From assembly GCA_023391285.1 (NCBI GenBank), contig JAEWBF010000088.1, positions 1 through 49,499 on the forward strand: a DNA stretch of 49,499 nucleotides, read 5' to 3'. The notes beneath the pieces are model-generated. The model was not told the origin of the DNA. It did not search any database and was given only the letters and a program-made list of their open reading frames with translations. The position numbers and the translations under genes were made by a program. Position 1 is the first letter of the stretch, and each line of letters begins with the position of its first letter. Below, piece by piece: positions 8,147 through 14,972 of this stretch. The DNA is from Verrucomicrobiota bacterium (GTDB lineage: Bacteria; Verrucomicrobiota; Verrucomicrobiia; Opitutales; Opitutaceae).

Positions 8147-8180
8147 GTAGCGGAAAGCGTAAGCTTTTCGCGCGCCCTAC
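8147..8180 (+). repeat. REP/REPIN-like element between amidase and nuclease genes
   Basis: It begins with GTAG, has the hairpin AAAGC-GTAA-GCTTT (8154-8167) and ends in CTAC, so a GTAG foot faces inward from both ends. A sister copy is at 29666-29702. The amidase stop codon (TAG on the minus strand, 8177-8179) is part of the terminal CTAC. Confidence 0.7.
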
Positions 8181-9346
8181 CGCTTCGCATTCACCGTCCG
8201 CACCACGCTCGCATACCACTCGACGCCTTCCGCCAGCGCTTCCGCAATCTGCTGCCGATACTCCGGCGTCGAAATCTTCTTCGCCTCCGCATCGTTCGAC
8301 AAAAATCCCGACTCCACCAACACGCCCGGACAATTCAGCCCGCGCAACATTCCCAGATGCTTCGTCTTCTGCCCACGATCCGGCAGCTTCAACGACTTCA
8401 ACGTCGCGCGATGCACCGCATCGCCCAACAACACGCTCCAAGCATCGTGCCGGTTCACCGGCGCCGCTTCGTCTTCCGTGTCGTCCGGCTGCCCCGCCCC
8501 GCGCGACTGATCCGACCGCTGCCCCGCCCGCGTGAACGTGAACACCTCCGCGCCCGACGTTTTCGTATCCGGAAACAGCGAGTTGAAATGCACGCTGATG
8601 AACAAATCCGCCCCCGCCCGGTTCGCGATGATCGCCCGGCTCTGCAATTCCACTTTCTCGTCTTTCTCGCGCGTCAACACCACCTCGTAGCCGCGCAGCT
8701 CCAACAACCGCTTCAACCGCTGCGACACATCCAGCGTGAACACTTTCTCCTTCAGTCCCAGCCGCGGGTTCTGCGTCCCCTGATCCACACCGCCATGCCC
8801 CGGATCGATCACGATCACCTTCGGCGGTCGCGGCACCTTCTGCAGCAGCATAGGCCGCAACAACGGCACCAAACAGGTCTCGTAATCCGTCCGACTCACC
8901 TGCGGCCGTCCATTCTTCAAGGTCACCGGATCGCCCAGGAAAAACCTCAACCCATCGATCTTCGCTTCTCGGCTGTCCGCTTCGAATTCGAAGCGGTGCG
9001 TCTTGTTCGAAAGCACAAACGTCCGACCTTGCCCCGTCGCGAACGTCACCCCCAACCGCTTCGCCGCCTCCTCCAACGCGATCGTCTCCACTTTCGCCGC
9101 CGCCTTTCCCACCGGTTTCGCGGCCCCGGACGTCGACTTCGCCGCCGGTTTAGACGCCGCCGGCTGCTTCGCCGCGGATCCCGACGGCTTCACGCCACCC
9201 GAGTTCGCCGCATTCGACGGCTTGCTCGCGCCCGGCCGCGTCGGCGTCGACCGCGGCGGATTCTCCGCCGCCGTCAGCCGCAATACCGCGATCAGCGCGA
9301 TCGTCGCTGCAAGAAAGATGCGGGGCGCCGCTGGACGCATCGCCAC
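8177..9346 (-). CDS. N-acetylmuramoyl-L-alanine amidase (Amidase_3)
   Basis: 389 residues. It hydrolyses the bond between MurNAc and L-Ala of peptidoglycan in the periplasm. An N-terminal signal anchor is followed by an Ala/Lys/Pro-rich linker (about 28-85) and a small domain of about 75 residues. The catalytic domain has zinc ligands H184 (IDPGHGG), a Glu near 200 (LGLKEK) and H253 (SVHFNS), and catalytic E345 (VESGFLSN). The first in-frame start is GTG (9344-9346), with ATG two codons later (9340). The stop codon comes from the REP-like element at 8147-8180. It lies 7 bp after infC on the same strand. Confidence 0.9.
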   Translation of the reverse strand: MAMRPAAPRIFLAATIALIAVLRLTAAENPPRSTPTRPGASKPSNAANSGGVKPSGSAAKQPAASKPAAKSTSGAAKPVGKAAAKVETIALEEAAKRLGVTFATGQGRTFVLSNKTHRFEFEADSREAKIDGLRFFLGDPVTLKNGRPQVSRTDYETCLVPLLRPMLLQKVPRPPKVIVIDPGHGGVDQGTQNPRLGLKEKVFTLDVSQRLKRLLELRGYEVVLTREKDEKVELQSRAIIANRAGADLFISVHFNSLFPDTKTSGAEVFTFTRAGQRSDQSRGAGQPDDTEDEAAPVNRHDAWSVLLGDAVHRATLKSLKLPDRGQKTKHLGMLRGLNCPGVLVESGFLSNDAEAKKISTPEYRQQIAEALAEGVEWYASVVRTVNAKR

Positions 9347-9353
9347 CGCGCCG

Positions 9354-10025
9354 TTAAGCGCTGCCGTTGGCGCCGGACGGCTGCACGTCTTCGCCGTCTT
9401 CCCCTCCCTCGTCCGCTTCGCTCACATGAAACTTCATCTTCCGCTTGTTGGCCGGCAGCGGCGTCAACATCACGTTGATGTTTCGCCCGATCAGTTTCGG
9501 GTCGGCGTCAGGATGCCCCATGCTCGCGAGCTCCTTCACCGCGCGCTTCATCACGTCGAAGCCGATTTCGGTATGCGCCATTTCGCGGCCGCGGAACTTC
9601 AACCGCAGCTTCACCTTGTTGCCGTGATCGAGGAACTCCTCGGCATGGCGCAGCTTCGTATAGAAATCGTTCTCGGCGATTCGCGCGCTGAACTCGATCT
9701 CCTTGATCTTGCTCGCCGTCGCCTTCGAGTGCGTGTGCTTCTTCTGCTCCTCGTAGACGTATTTGCCGAAATCCATGATCCGGCACACCGGCGGCGTCGC
9801 ATTCGGCGCCACCTCGACCAGATCGAGCCCGACCTCCAGCGCCAGATTGATCGCCTTTGGTGTATCCAAAACGCCGAGCTGCTTGCCCTCCGGAGAAATC
9901 ACCCGCACCTGCGGAACCTTGATGCGGTGGTTGCGACGAATCGCCGCGTAAGGGTCGACAGTCCGACCGCGATAAGAAGAGCCGGGGCGGAAACCGCCTC
10001 CGGCCGAAGGAAACGAAGTAGCCAT
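9354..10025 (-). CDS. infC: Translation initiation factor IF-3
   Basis: 223 residues from ATG 10023-10025, with a TTG just before it. The N-domain begins NHRIKVPQVRVI and contains the conserved GLDLVEVAPNATPPVCRIMDFGKY stretch, linker and C-domain with LRFRGREMAHTEIG. It binds 30S subunits and checks initiator tRNA and start codon. Family members often end soon after the C-domain; this one has an acidic, Gly/Ser-rich extension of about 20 residues. The usual neighbours rpmI and rplT are missing: an amidase gene follows instead. E. coli infC uses an AUU start for autoregulation; nothing like that is needed here. Confidence 0.95.
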   Translation of the reverse strand: MATSFPSAGGGFRPGSSYRGRTVDPYAAIRRNHRIKVPQVRVISPEGKQLGVLDTPKAINLALEVGLDLVEVAPNATPPVCRIMDFGKYVYEEQKKHTHSKATASKIKEIEFSARIAENDFYTKLRHAEEFLDHGNKVKLRLKFRGREMAHTEIGFDVMKRAVKELASMGHPDADPKLIGRNINVMLTPLPANKRKMKFHVSEADEGGEDGEDVQPSGANGSA

Positions 10026-10137
10026 CAAATAGATCTAATGCTGAGGTGTCTGAGTCGTCGGCGTTCTCACCGGGAAGCTGGGCAATGACAACAACTAATT
10101 CGCCACGATGTTCCCGATGATACCGTCGGGCGTCCAC

Positions 10138-10557
10138 TCATACGCTAAAGCTTTCGCCACAAGAGCAACTGGCTTTCGCGTTCGGATTCGAGAATTTGAA
10201 CCCGCCCGCGACCATCGCCGACGAATAATCCAGGTGCGTGCCTTTCAAATACAGCGCACTTTTGCTGTCGACCACCACGTCCGCACCCCCGGTCCGCACC
10301 ACGATGTCTCCTCGCTTCGGCTCCGCCACGAACTTCATCTTATAACTCAACCCGTTGCACCCGCCTCCGGAGATCGCAATCCGCAGAAAATCCCCCTGCT
10401 TCTCCCGCGCCTTCAACGCCTGCACCTTCGCTCCCGCCGCGGGCGTCAGCTTCACCAGGTTCTCATTCCCCGCGCGCACGCCTTCCGGCCACGGAATCGA
10501 ACCGCTGCTTGTAGGAGCCTGCTTGCAGGCGATTTCTGCCGCTGAATCACTCATCAT
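10138..10557 (-). CDS. A-type iron-sulfur cluster carrier/insertion protein (ErpA/IscA family)
   Basis: The conserved domain of about 105 residues starts VKLTPAAGAKVQALK. It has the three cluster-binding cysteines: one in SGGGCNGLSY and two in the C-terminal CSCGESF. Such proteins deliver Fe-S clusters to apoproteins. The start is uncertain. I give the ATG at 10557; the frame extends to 10584, and a REP-like palindrome (10511-10532) is translated in the first 20 residues. GTG at 10455 would give a 105-residue protein, the usual size for the family, and may be the true start. There is no isc or suf operon around it. Confidence 0.85.
   Translation of the reverse strand: MMSDSAAEIACKQAPTSSGSIPWPEGVRAGNENLVKLTPAAGAKVQALKAREKQGDFLRIAISGGGCNGLSYKMKFVAEPKRGDIVVRTGGADVVVDSKSALYLKGTHLDYSSAMVAGGFKFSNPNAKASCSCGESFSV
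10511..10532 (+). repeat. REP-like palindrome at the 5' end of the Fe-S carrier gene
   Basis: GTAG foot, then GAGCCTGC, TT, GCAGGCGA, with a 6-bp perfect core GCCTGC/GCAGGC (10517-10530). It lies between the first ATG and the first conserved codon of the leftward gene. Confidence 0.7.
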
Positions 10558-10669
10558 CAAAGCGCCCGGAATAAGGCCGCCCACCCGCTCCGTTGCAACT
10601 CCCGTCCCGCCTTACCCCCGCTCCTTTCCTCCCGCAACAACTCCACACTCCGCTTCGGATTGATCCATT

Positions 10670-11090
10670 CTTCTCAAAGCTCGTGAACGAGGTCGCCTCC
10701 CCGCCTGATCCACCGCCCCCACCGTCAACACATTGGGCAGATCGATCCCCGACGGAATCTTCTCCGTAAACGCCGCGTCGCTGTCGCTGTTGCCCGCCGC
10801 ACACACGGACAAAATCTCCGGCCCCTCGCGCATCGCTTCCGTCAACGCCTCCCGCGACAACTCGGAAAACTCCCGCGCCACCGTCTTCCGCCCCTCCGGC
10901 GTCCCGCCCGCCCCAGCTCATGTTTCACCACACGCGCACCGTGCTGCCGAAAATACTGCACCACTTCGCGCATCGCCTCCGCCTCTCGCTCCGCCCGCTC
11001 CCGCGTCGGCAGCAGCGGAATCATCCGATGATCGAACGTGATCCTCGCCCCCATCAACCGCACCACCGCATTCCCCGCCGCCGCAAGCCG
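10670..11090 (-). pseudogene. Decayed subtilisin-like (S8) peptidase fragment
   Basis: Three minus-strand frames join into one S8-type sequence. The segment ending in MREVVQYFRQHGARVV (frame of 10842-11108) should continue as the NMSWGG motif, which is present one frame away after what looks like an inserted A near 10925. TPEGRKTVAREF to ILSVCAAGNSDSDAAF and LPNVLTVGAVDQAG lie in another frame, and EATSFTSF (10679-10705) in yet another. So there are at least three frameshifts. The regions with the catalytic Asp, the HGTHVAG histidine and the GTSMASP serine are absent. It is a remnant squeezed between the Fe-S carrier gene and pdxA. Confidence 0.75.
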
Positions 11091-11104
11091 CGCGCTGACG
11101 CCCC

Positions 11105-12046
11105 TCACCCCACCGCCCGTTGCTCAATCAATCTCCGCGCCACCGTCACCGCATTCGCAAAACTCGTCCCGCGCGCGACGCCTTTTCCCGCGATCCCAAA
11201 CGCCGTCCCGTGATCCGGACTCGTCCGCACGTGCGGCAACCCGAGCGTCACATTCACCGCCTCGTCGAAATCGATCAGCTTCAGCGGCGCCAACCCTTGG
11301 TCGTGATACATCGCCACCACCACATCGAACTCCCCGCGCAGCGCCCGCGCGAACAATGTATCGCCGGGCTCGCACCGCGACACACCCGGAAACTCCGCCC
11401 GCAAATGATCCAGCGCCGGATTCAACAACGCCTTCTCCTCATTCCCCAACAATCCATTTTCCCCCGCATGCGGATTAAGTCCGCACACCCCGATCTTCGG
11501 AATGTAGGGCGGGGTCTCCCGACCCCGCCGTCCCTCGTCCACCGCCGCCAACTCCACCGCCGCCGCAATCGTCCGCCGCAACAGATTCGGCCCGAGCAAC
11601 CGCGGCACTTCATGCAGTGGCACATGCCAGGTCGCCAGCACCACGCGCAGCTTCCCGCCGCAAAACGCCATCACCGGCTCTCCACCCCATCGATCCGCGA
11701 AAAACTCCGTCTGCCCGGGAAACGGATACCCCACGCGCGCCAGCCACTCCTTGCTCACGGGCCCGGTCACGACACCCGAAAACTCCCCTCCCGTGCAGCC
11801 CATCGCCGCCCGCTCCATCGCCGTCCATGCCATCCGCGCTCCCGCCTCGCTCGGTTTTCCCAACTCCGCCTCGAACGCGTCGTCGCCCACCGCGATCTTC
11901 TCCGCGCCTGTATCCAGTTTCTGGAGCCATCGCGCCGCGCCAATCACCGCCACATCCGCCGCCTCGGCCGCGTGCGTCTTCAACCAGCCTTCGATAATTT
12001 CCGGCCCGACGCCCGCCGGATCTCCACACGTCAGCGCCAGTTTCAC
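11105..12046 (-). CDS. pdxA: 4-hydroxythreonine-4-phosphate dehydrogenase
   Basis: 313 residues from a GTG (12044-12046) that overlaps the lpxA stop as GTGA. It oxidises 4-phosphohydroxy-L-threonine in the DXP-dependent pathway to pyridoxal phosphate. Signatures: GDPAGVGPEI at the N-terminus, VTGPVSK, GQTEFFAD, the metal-site HVPLHEV, GLNPHAGE, AMYHDQGLAPLK and HGTAFGIAGKG. Odd: just before the core strand leading to GLNPHAGE, the protein reads EGRRGRETPPYIPK, encoded by a 26-nt palindromic repeat (11504-11529) identical to the terminator after clpP. The frame is kept, and all catalytic motifs are intact. Confidence 0.93.
   Translation of the reverse strand: MKLALTCGDPAGVGPEIIEGWLKTHAAEAADVAVIGAARWLQKLDTGAEKIAVGDDAFEAELGKPSEAGARMAWTAMERAAMGCTGGEFSGVVTGPVSKEWLARVGYPFPGQTEFFADRWGGEPVMAFCGGKLRVVLATWHVPLHEVPRLLGPNLLRRTIAAAVELAAVDEGRRGRETPPYIPKIGVCGLNPHAGENGLLGNEEKALLNPALDHLRAEFPGVSRCEPGDTLFARALRGEFDVVVAMYHDQGLAPLKLIDFDEAVNVTLGLPHVRTSPDHGTAFGIAGKGVARGTSFANAVTVARRLIEQRAVG
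11504..11529 (+). repeat. REP-like palindrome inside pdxA
   Basis: GTAG, stem GGCGGGGTC / GACCCCGCC, loop TCCC: identical over 26 nt to 4997-5022. Here it lies within an essential-pathway coding sequence and is translated in frame (on the minus strand as GRRGRETPPY). Confidence 0.9.
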
Positions 12047-12804
12047 GCGCCATCCTCCGCCCCGCCCGCCGCCCCACTCGCCCGCCGCGCCCGCGCAAAG
12101 CTCCGTTTTCCTTCCGCAAAGAACTCCAAAAACCGTTTTGCTTCCGCCGTCGTATACACCCCCGACGCCAGCGCTCCCGACGCCAGCCCGCGAATATTTC
12201 CCGGCTGAAAAAACACCGCCTGAAACGCCTGCTTCAACTCCGCGATCGCCGGCCGGCTCACCCCACGCCGCCGCAATCCCACCGCGTTGAATCCCACGAT
12301 GTCGTCCCGTTCCGCCACCATCGTGAAATGCGCCACGTCGCGCGTGATCGCCGCCAGCCCCGCCACCATCACCCCTTCGCCAATCCGGCAAAACTGATGA
12401 ATCGCGCAATTCCCTCCGAGAAAACTGTGATCCCCCACTTCCACATGCCCCGCGAGCAGCGCTGCATTGGCCATCACCACATTGTTTCCCACCACACAGT
12501 CGTGCGCCACGTGAGTCGCGGCCATCAGGAAACAATTGTCCCCCACGACCGTGAAGCCTCCGCCATTGATCGACCGATTCACCGTCACGTGCTCCCGAAT
12601 CACCGTTCCCGCCCCGATCCTCACCCCCGACGCCATCGCGCGATCGAACTTCAAATACTGCGGATCGCCGCCAATCACCGCGAAGGGATGCACCACCACG
12701 CGATCTCCCAGCACGCAATGCTTCGTCACGATCGCATGCGCATGGATCTCACAATCCGCGCCCAAACTCGCCCCTTCTTCAACAATCGCCGTGGGATGAA
12801 TCAC
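12043..12804 (-). CDS. lpxA: UDP-N-acetylglucosamine acyltransferase
   Basis: 253 residues. It transfers the first 3-hydroxyacyl chain to UDP-GlcNAc in lipid A synthesis, so the organism should make lipopolysaccharide. The left-handed beta-helix is visible as hexapeptide repeats (IHPTAIVEEGASLGADCEI onward), with the catalytic His in THVAHDC and the typical IHQFCRIGEGVMV and C-terminal helical domain. The start is GTG (12802-12804) giving VIHPTAIV; a large inverted repeat begins 7 bp upstream. Translationally coupled to pdxA by a GTGA overlap. The other lpx genes are not in the window. Confidence 0.94.
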   Translation of the reverse strand: MIHPTAIVEEGASLGADCEIHAHAIVTKHCVLGDRVVVHPFAVIGGDPQYLKFDRAMASGVRIGAGTVIREHVTVNRSINGGGFTVVGDNCFLMAATHVAHDCVVGNNVVMANAALLAGHVEVGDHSFLGGNCAIHQFCRIGEGVMVAGLAAITRDVAHFTMVAERDDIVGFNAVGLRRRGVSRPAIAELKQAFQAVFFQPGNIRGLASGALASGVYTTAEAKRFLEFFAEGKRSFARARRASGAAGGAEDGA

Positions 12805-12810
12805 GTCACA

Positions 12811-12931
12811 AAGCTCCAAGCTCCAAGCCCCAAGCTCCAGAGAATTCTCCAATCCCCAAGATCCAAAATGCCTCCCACCCTCCTTGATGTTTCCCCGTTG
12901 AAGCTTCTCTGGAGCTTGGAGCTTGGAGCTT
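12811..12931. repeat. Inverted repeat of GAGCTTG units upstream of lpxA
   Basis: An 18-bp perfect inverted repeat: AAGCTCCAAGCTCCAAGC at 12811-12828 and its complement at 12914-12931. Each arm is built from direct GAGCTTG-type heptamers. It fills the lpxA leader up to the end of the 12933 gene. A second eroded set lies at 13629-13742. It may fold into a long hairpin and uncouple lpxA from the upstream gene. Confidence 0.75.
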
Positions 12932-12932
12932 C

Positions 12933-13550
12933 TCACGCCCGTTTCGGGCGCGAGCTGAGCAGATCCAACTGCGAGTCCTTCACCAAATCGTAGTTCTTCA
13001 AAATCCGCATCACCTGCAGCGTGTCGCTCTTCGTGTAGTTCTGGTTGATCTCCACCTTCTCCAGCAAATCCAGCAGCATCGCTCGAAACGAAATAATCGC
13101 GTCCACCCCCGCCTGCTTCAGCAACTCCACGCTCTGCGATCGAAACGGCTCCGCCGTCGGCAGGCTCGGCAACACCAGGATTTTCGTCAGCTCCCCTTCG
13201 CCTTCGCCCGTAGCACCCGTGGAAAAAAGCTTCGTCGCCTCCTTCAACACCTTCTCTTCGAGAAACCGAAAAATCTCCGGACTGCTCTTCAAGATCGCCG
13301 GCGAAAACACATTCGTGTGCCACGGCTTCACCGCCACCACCGCCCGCTGGATCAACGGCAGCTCCGACGAAAACAAAAAGAAATCCGGCTTCCGCGCCCC
13401 GCGCTCCCAGGCCGGATTATAAACAATCAAATCGATCTCCTCATCCCCGCTCTTCCGCCGCGCCATCACCTGATACTTCCGCACCTGACGAACCAGAAAT
13501 CCGTTCTGCTCGAAATACTCCCGAACAATTCCTTCGTCGATCGCAGACAT
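12933..13550 (-). CDS. Conserved protein of unknown function, possible PD-(D/E)XK-like fold
   Basis: 205 residues, soluble, no signal peptide. I do not recognise a named family with certainty. Visible features: an N-terminal YFEQNGFLVRQVRKYQ helix-strand, then EEIDLIVYNP and, about 35 residues later, AVVAVKPWH. The Glu-Asp followed by a strand with V-x-V-K resembles the core of restriction-endonuclease-like nucleases; this is inference. The C-terminal half has two helical stretches and ends in a basic SSRPKRA. It sits between aroB and lpxA on the same strand, with repeat-filled spacers on both sides, so co-transcription is uncertain. Confidence 0.7.
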   Translation of the reverse strand: MSAIDEGIVREYFEQNGFLVRQVRKYQVMARRKSGDEEIDLIVYNPAWERGARKPDFFLFSSELPLIQRAVVAVKPWHTNVFSPAILKSSPEIFRFLEEKVLKEATKLFSTGATGEGEGELTKILVLPSLPTAEPFRSQSVELLKQAGVDAIISFRAMLLDLLEKVEINQNYTKSDTLQVMRILKNYDLVKDSQLDLLSSRPKRA

Positions 13551-13628
13551 AGATGGGGCGGCTGCGCCGATCTGAAATCACAAATCCAAAATCTTAAATC
13601 CTAAACTCCCAGCCCCGCGTTCGCGGGT

Positions 13629-13742
13629 AAGCTCCAAGCTCCAAAGAACCTCAAAAAACCAAACGCCAACCACACCGCCTCCCCTGACTGGAGCTTGGCC
13701 GTTGAACATTCTCTGGAGCTTGGATCTTGGTCCTTGGAGCTT
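13629..13742. repeat. Second cluster of GAGCTTG-type inverted repeats
   Basis: AAGCTCCAAGCTCCAAAG (13629-13646) faces GGAGCTTGG, GGAGCTTGGATCTTGG and TTGGAGCTT units at 13690-13742. The last unit overlaps the aroB stop codon (13741-13743). Same heptamer family as 12811-12931. Confidence 0.65.
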
Positions 13743-14829
13743 ACCCCGTCGCTCCCACGTCGCGAAAACTCTCCTCCGCCAGCCCCCGCGACACTTCATC
13801 CTGGGTCGCCGCCTCGCCCAGCCGCTTCAACACCACAAACCGCAGCGCTCCGCCGCGCACTTTCTTGTCGCGCCCCATCGCCGCAAATAACGCCTCGATC
13901 CCCAGCGGCGCCCGCAACTTCACTGGCAGCCCGTGCGCCGCCACCACGTTTTCGACGCGCGCCACCTCCGCTCCGCCGATGTATCCCAACTTCTGCGACA
14001 ACCTCGCTGCCGCGCACAACCCGATCGCGATCGCCTCGCCGTGCAAATACTCGCCATACCCCGCCACTTGCTCGATCGCGTGCCCAAAGGTGTGCCCCAA
14101 ATTCAACAGCGCCCGCCCTCCTTCCTTCGCCAGCTCGCGCTCATCCGCCGCCACAATCTCGGCCTTCATCTCGCAACACCGCCGAATCACGTCTCCGAGA
14201 TTCGCACTCTCCGGCGCGAGCGGCGCCCGCTCCAACTCCGCGAACAACTCTCCGTCGCCGAGCAGACCATATTTCACGATCTCCGCCGCCCCCGCCGCAA
14301 ATTCCCGCGCCGGCAGCGTCGCCAGCAAATCCGTTCCCACGAACACTCCTTTCGGCTGGTGAAACGCCCCCACCAGATTTTTCCCCGCCGCTAGATTGAT
14401 CCCCGTCTTCCCGCCCACCGAGCTATCCACCATCGCAAGCAGCGTCGTCGGCACTTGATAAAGATCGATCCCCCGCAACCACGCCGCCGCCGCAAATCCG
14501 CCCAGATCGCCGACCACGCCACCGCCCACCGCCCACAAGCTTCCGCCGCGATCTACGCGTCGCTCCGCCAGAAAATCCAACACCCGCCCAAATTCCGTCA
14601 GCGACTTCGCTCCTTCTCCCGGCGTCACCGTCCACATCAACGTGTCCCGTCCAAACATCGTCTCAATCGCAGCCGCCTGCGCCGTCGCCACCGTCTCATC
14701 TGTCAGCACCGCTACTTTTCTCCCCTGGCCCAGCAGCGAACGCACTTTCTCGGCCACCGCCGAAATCACATCCCGTTCAATTACGATAGGATAACTGCGT
14801 TCGCCAAGTGACACATCCAAGCGGGCCAT
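13741..14829 (-). CDS. aroB: 3-dehydroquinate synthase
   Basis: 362 residues, ATG at 14827-14829. It converts DAHP to 3-dehydroquinate in the shikimate pathway. NAD-binding and metal-site motifs are complete: GGGVVGDLGGFAAA, QVPTTLLAMVDSSVGGKTGINL, KNLVGAFHQP, EIVKYGLL and GHTFGHAIE, with HGEAIAIG near the end. The last codons and stop lie in a GAGCTTG repeat cluster. It is divergent from the Fiu-like receptor gene; the 143-bp gap holds the palindromes described separately. No other aro gene is nearby. Confidence 0.95.
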   Translation of the reverse strand: MARLDVSLGERSYPIVIERDVISAVAEKVRSLLGQGRKVAVLTDETVATAQAAAIETMFGRDTLMWTVTPGEGAKSLTEFGRVLDFLAERRVDRGGSLWAVGGGVVGDLGGFAAAAWLRGIDLYQVPTTLLAMVDSSVGGKTGINLAAGKNLVGAFHQPKGVFVGTDLLATLPAREFAAGAAEIVKYGLLGDGELFAELERAPLAPESANLGDVIRRCCEMKAEIVAADERELAKEGGRALLNLGHTFGHAIEQVAGYGEYLHGEAIAIGLCAAARLSQKLGYIGGAEVARVENVVAAHGLPVKLRAPLGIEALFAAMGRDKKVRGGALRFVVLKRLGEAATQDEVSRGLAEESFRDVGATG

Positions 14830-14876
14830 GCGCGGTTAAGGCCCGATTCTCAACAAGCGTCAAATCGCGATTCTTA

Positions 14877-14927
14877 TTGAGACTGAGATGCCATCTCAAC
14901 TTTTCGCTTGTTTTGAGACCGGGTCTC
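14877..14927 (+). promoter_or_regulatory. Two palindromes, candidate iron-responsive operator
   Basis: In the aroB/receptor gap: TTGAGA (14877) to TCTCAA (14899), containing the exact inverted repeat TGAGAT-GCC-ATCTCA, and 16 bp later GAGACC-G-GGTCTC (14915-14927), a perfect palindrome. The TGAGA/TCTCA half-sites resemble those of Fur boxes. The site is 46 bp or more before the receptor GTG. The 10-mer TGAGACTGAG recurs at 25587-25596. Regulator identity is inferred. Confidence 0.5.
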
Positions 14928-14972
14928 TACTTCAACTCCGCGCGTTCGATTTTCACCCACTTCTCTTCATCC

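Noticed and set aside
8121..8176. Fluoride riboswitch in the leader of the crcB operon
   Set aside because: The 56-bp gap before the first gene is mostly a REP-like element; no riboswitch core was recognised.
8121..8441. N-terminal extension of the nuclease-like gene
   Set aside because: It overlaps the amidase gene in another frame and would bury the signal peptide that begins at 8120.
10612..11108. Subtilisin fragments as separate intact small genes
   Set aside because: The pieces are consecutive parts of one domain in different frames and lack catalytic regions, so a pseudogene fits better.
12811..12931. Inverted repeat ends of an insertion sequence
   Set aside because: The arms are made of direct heptamers, there is no transposase frame and no target duplication.
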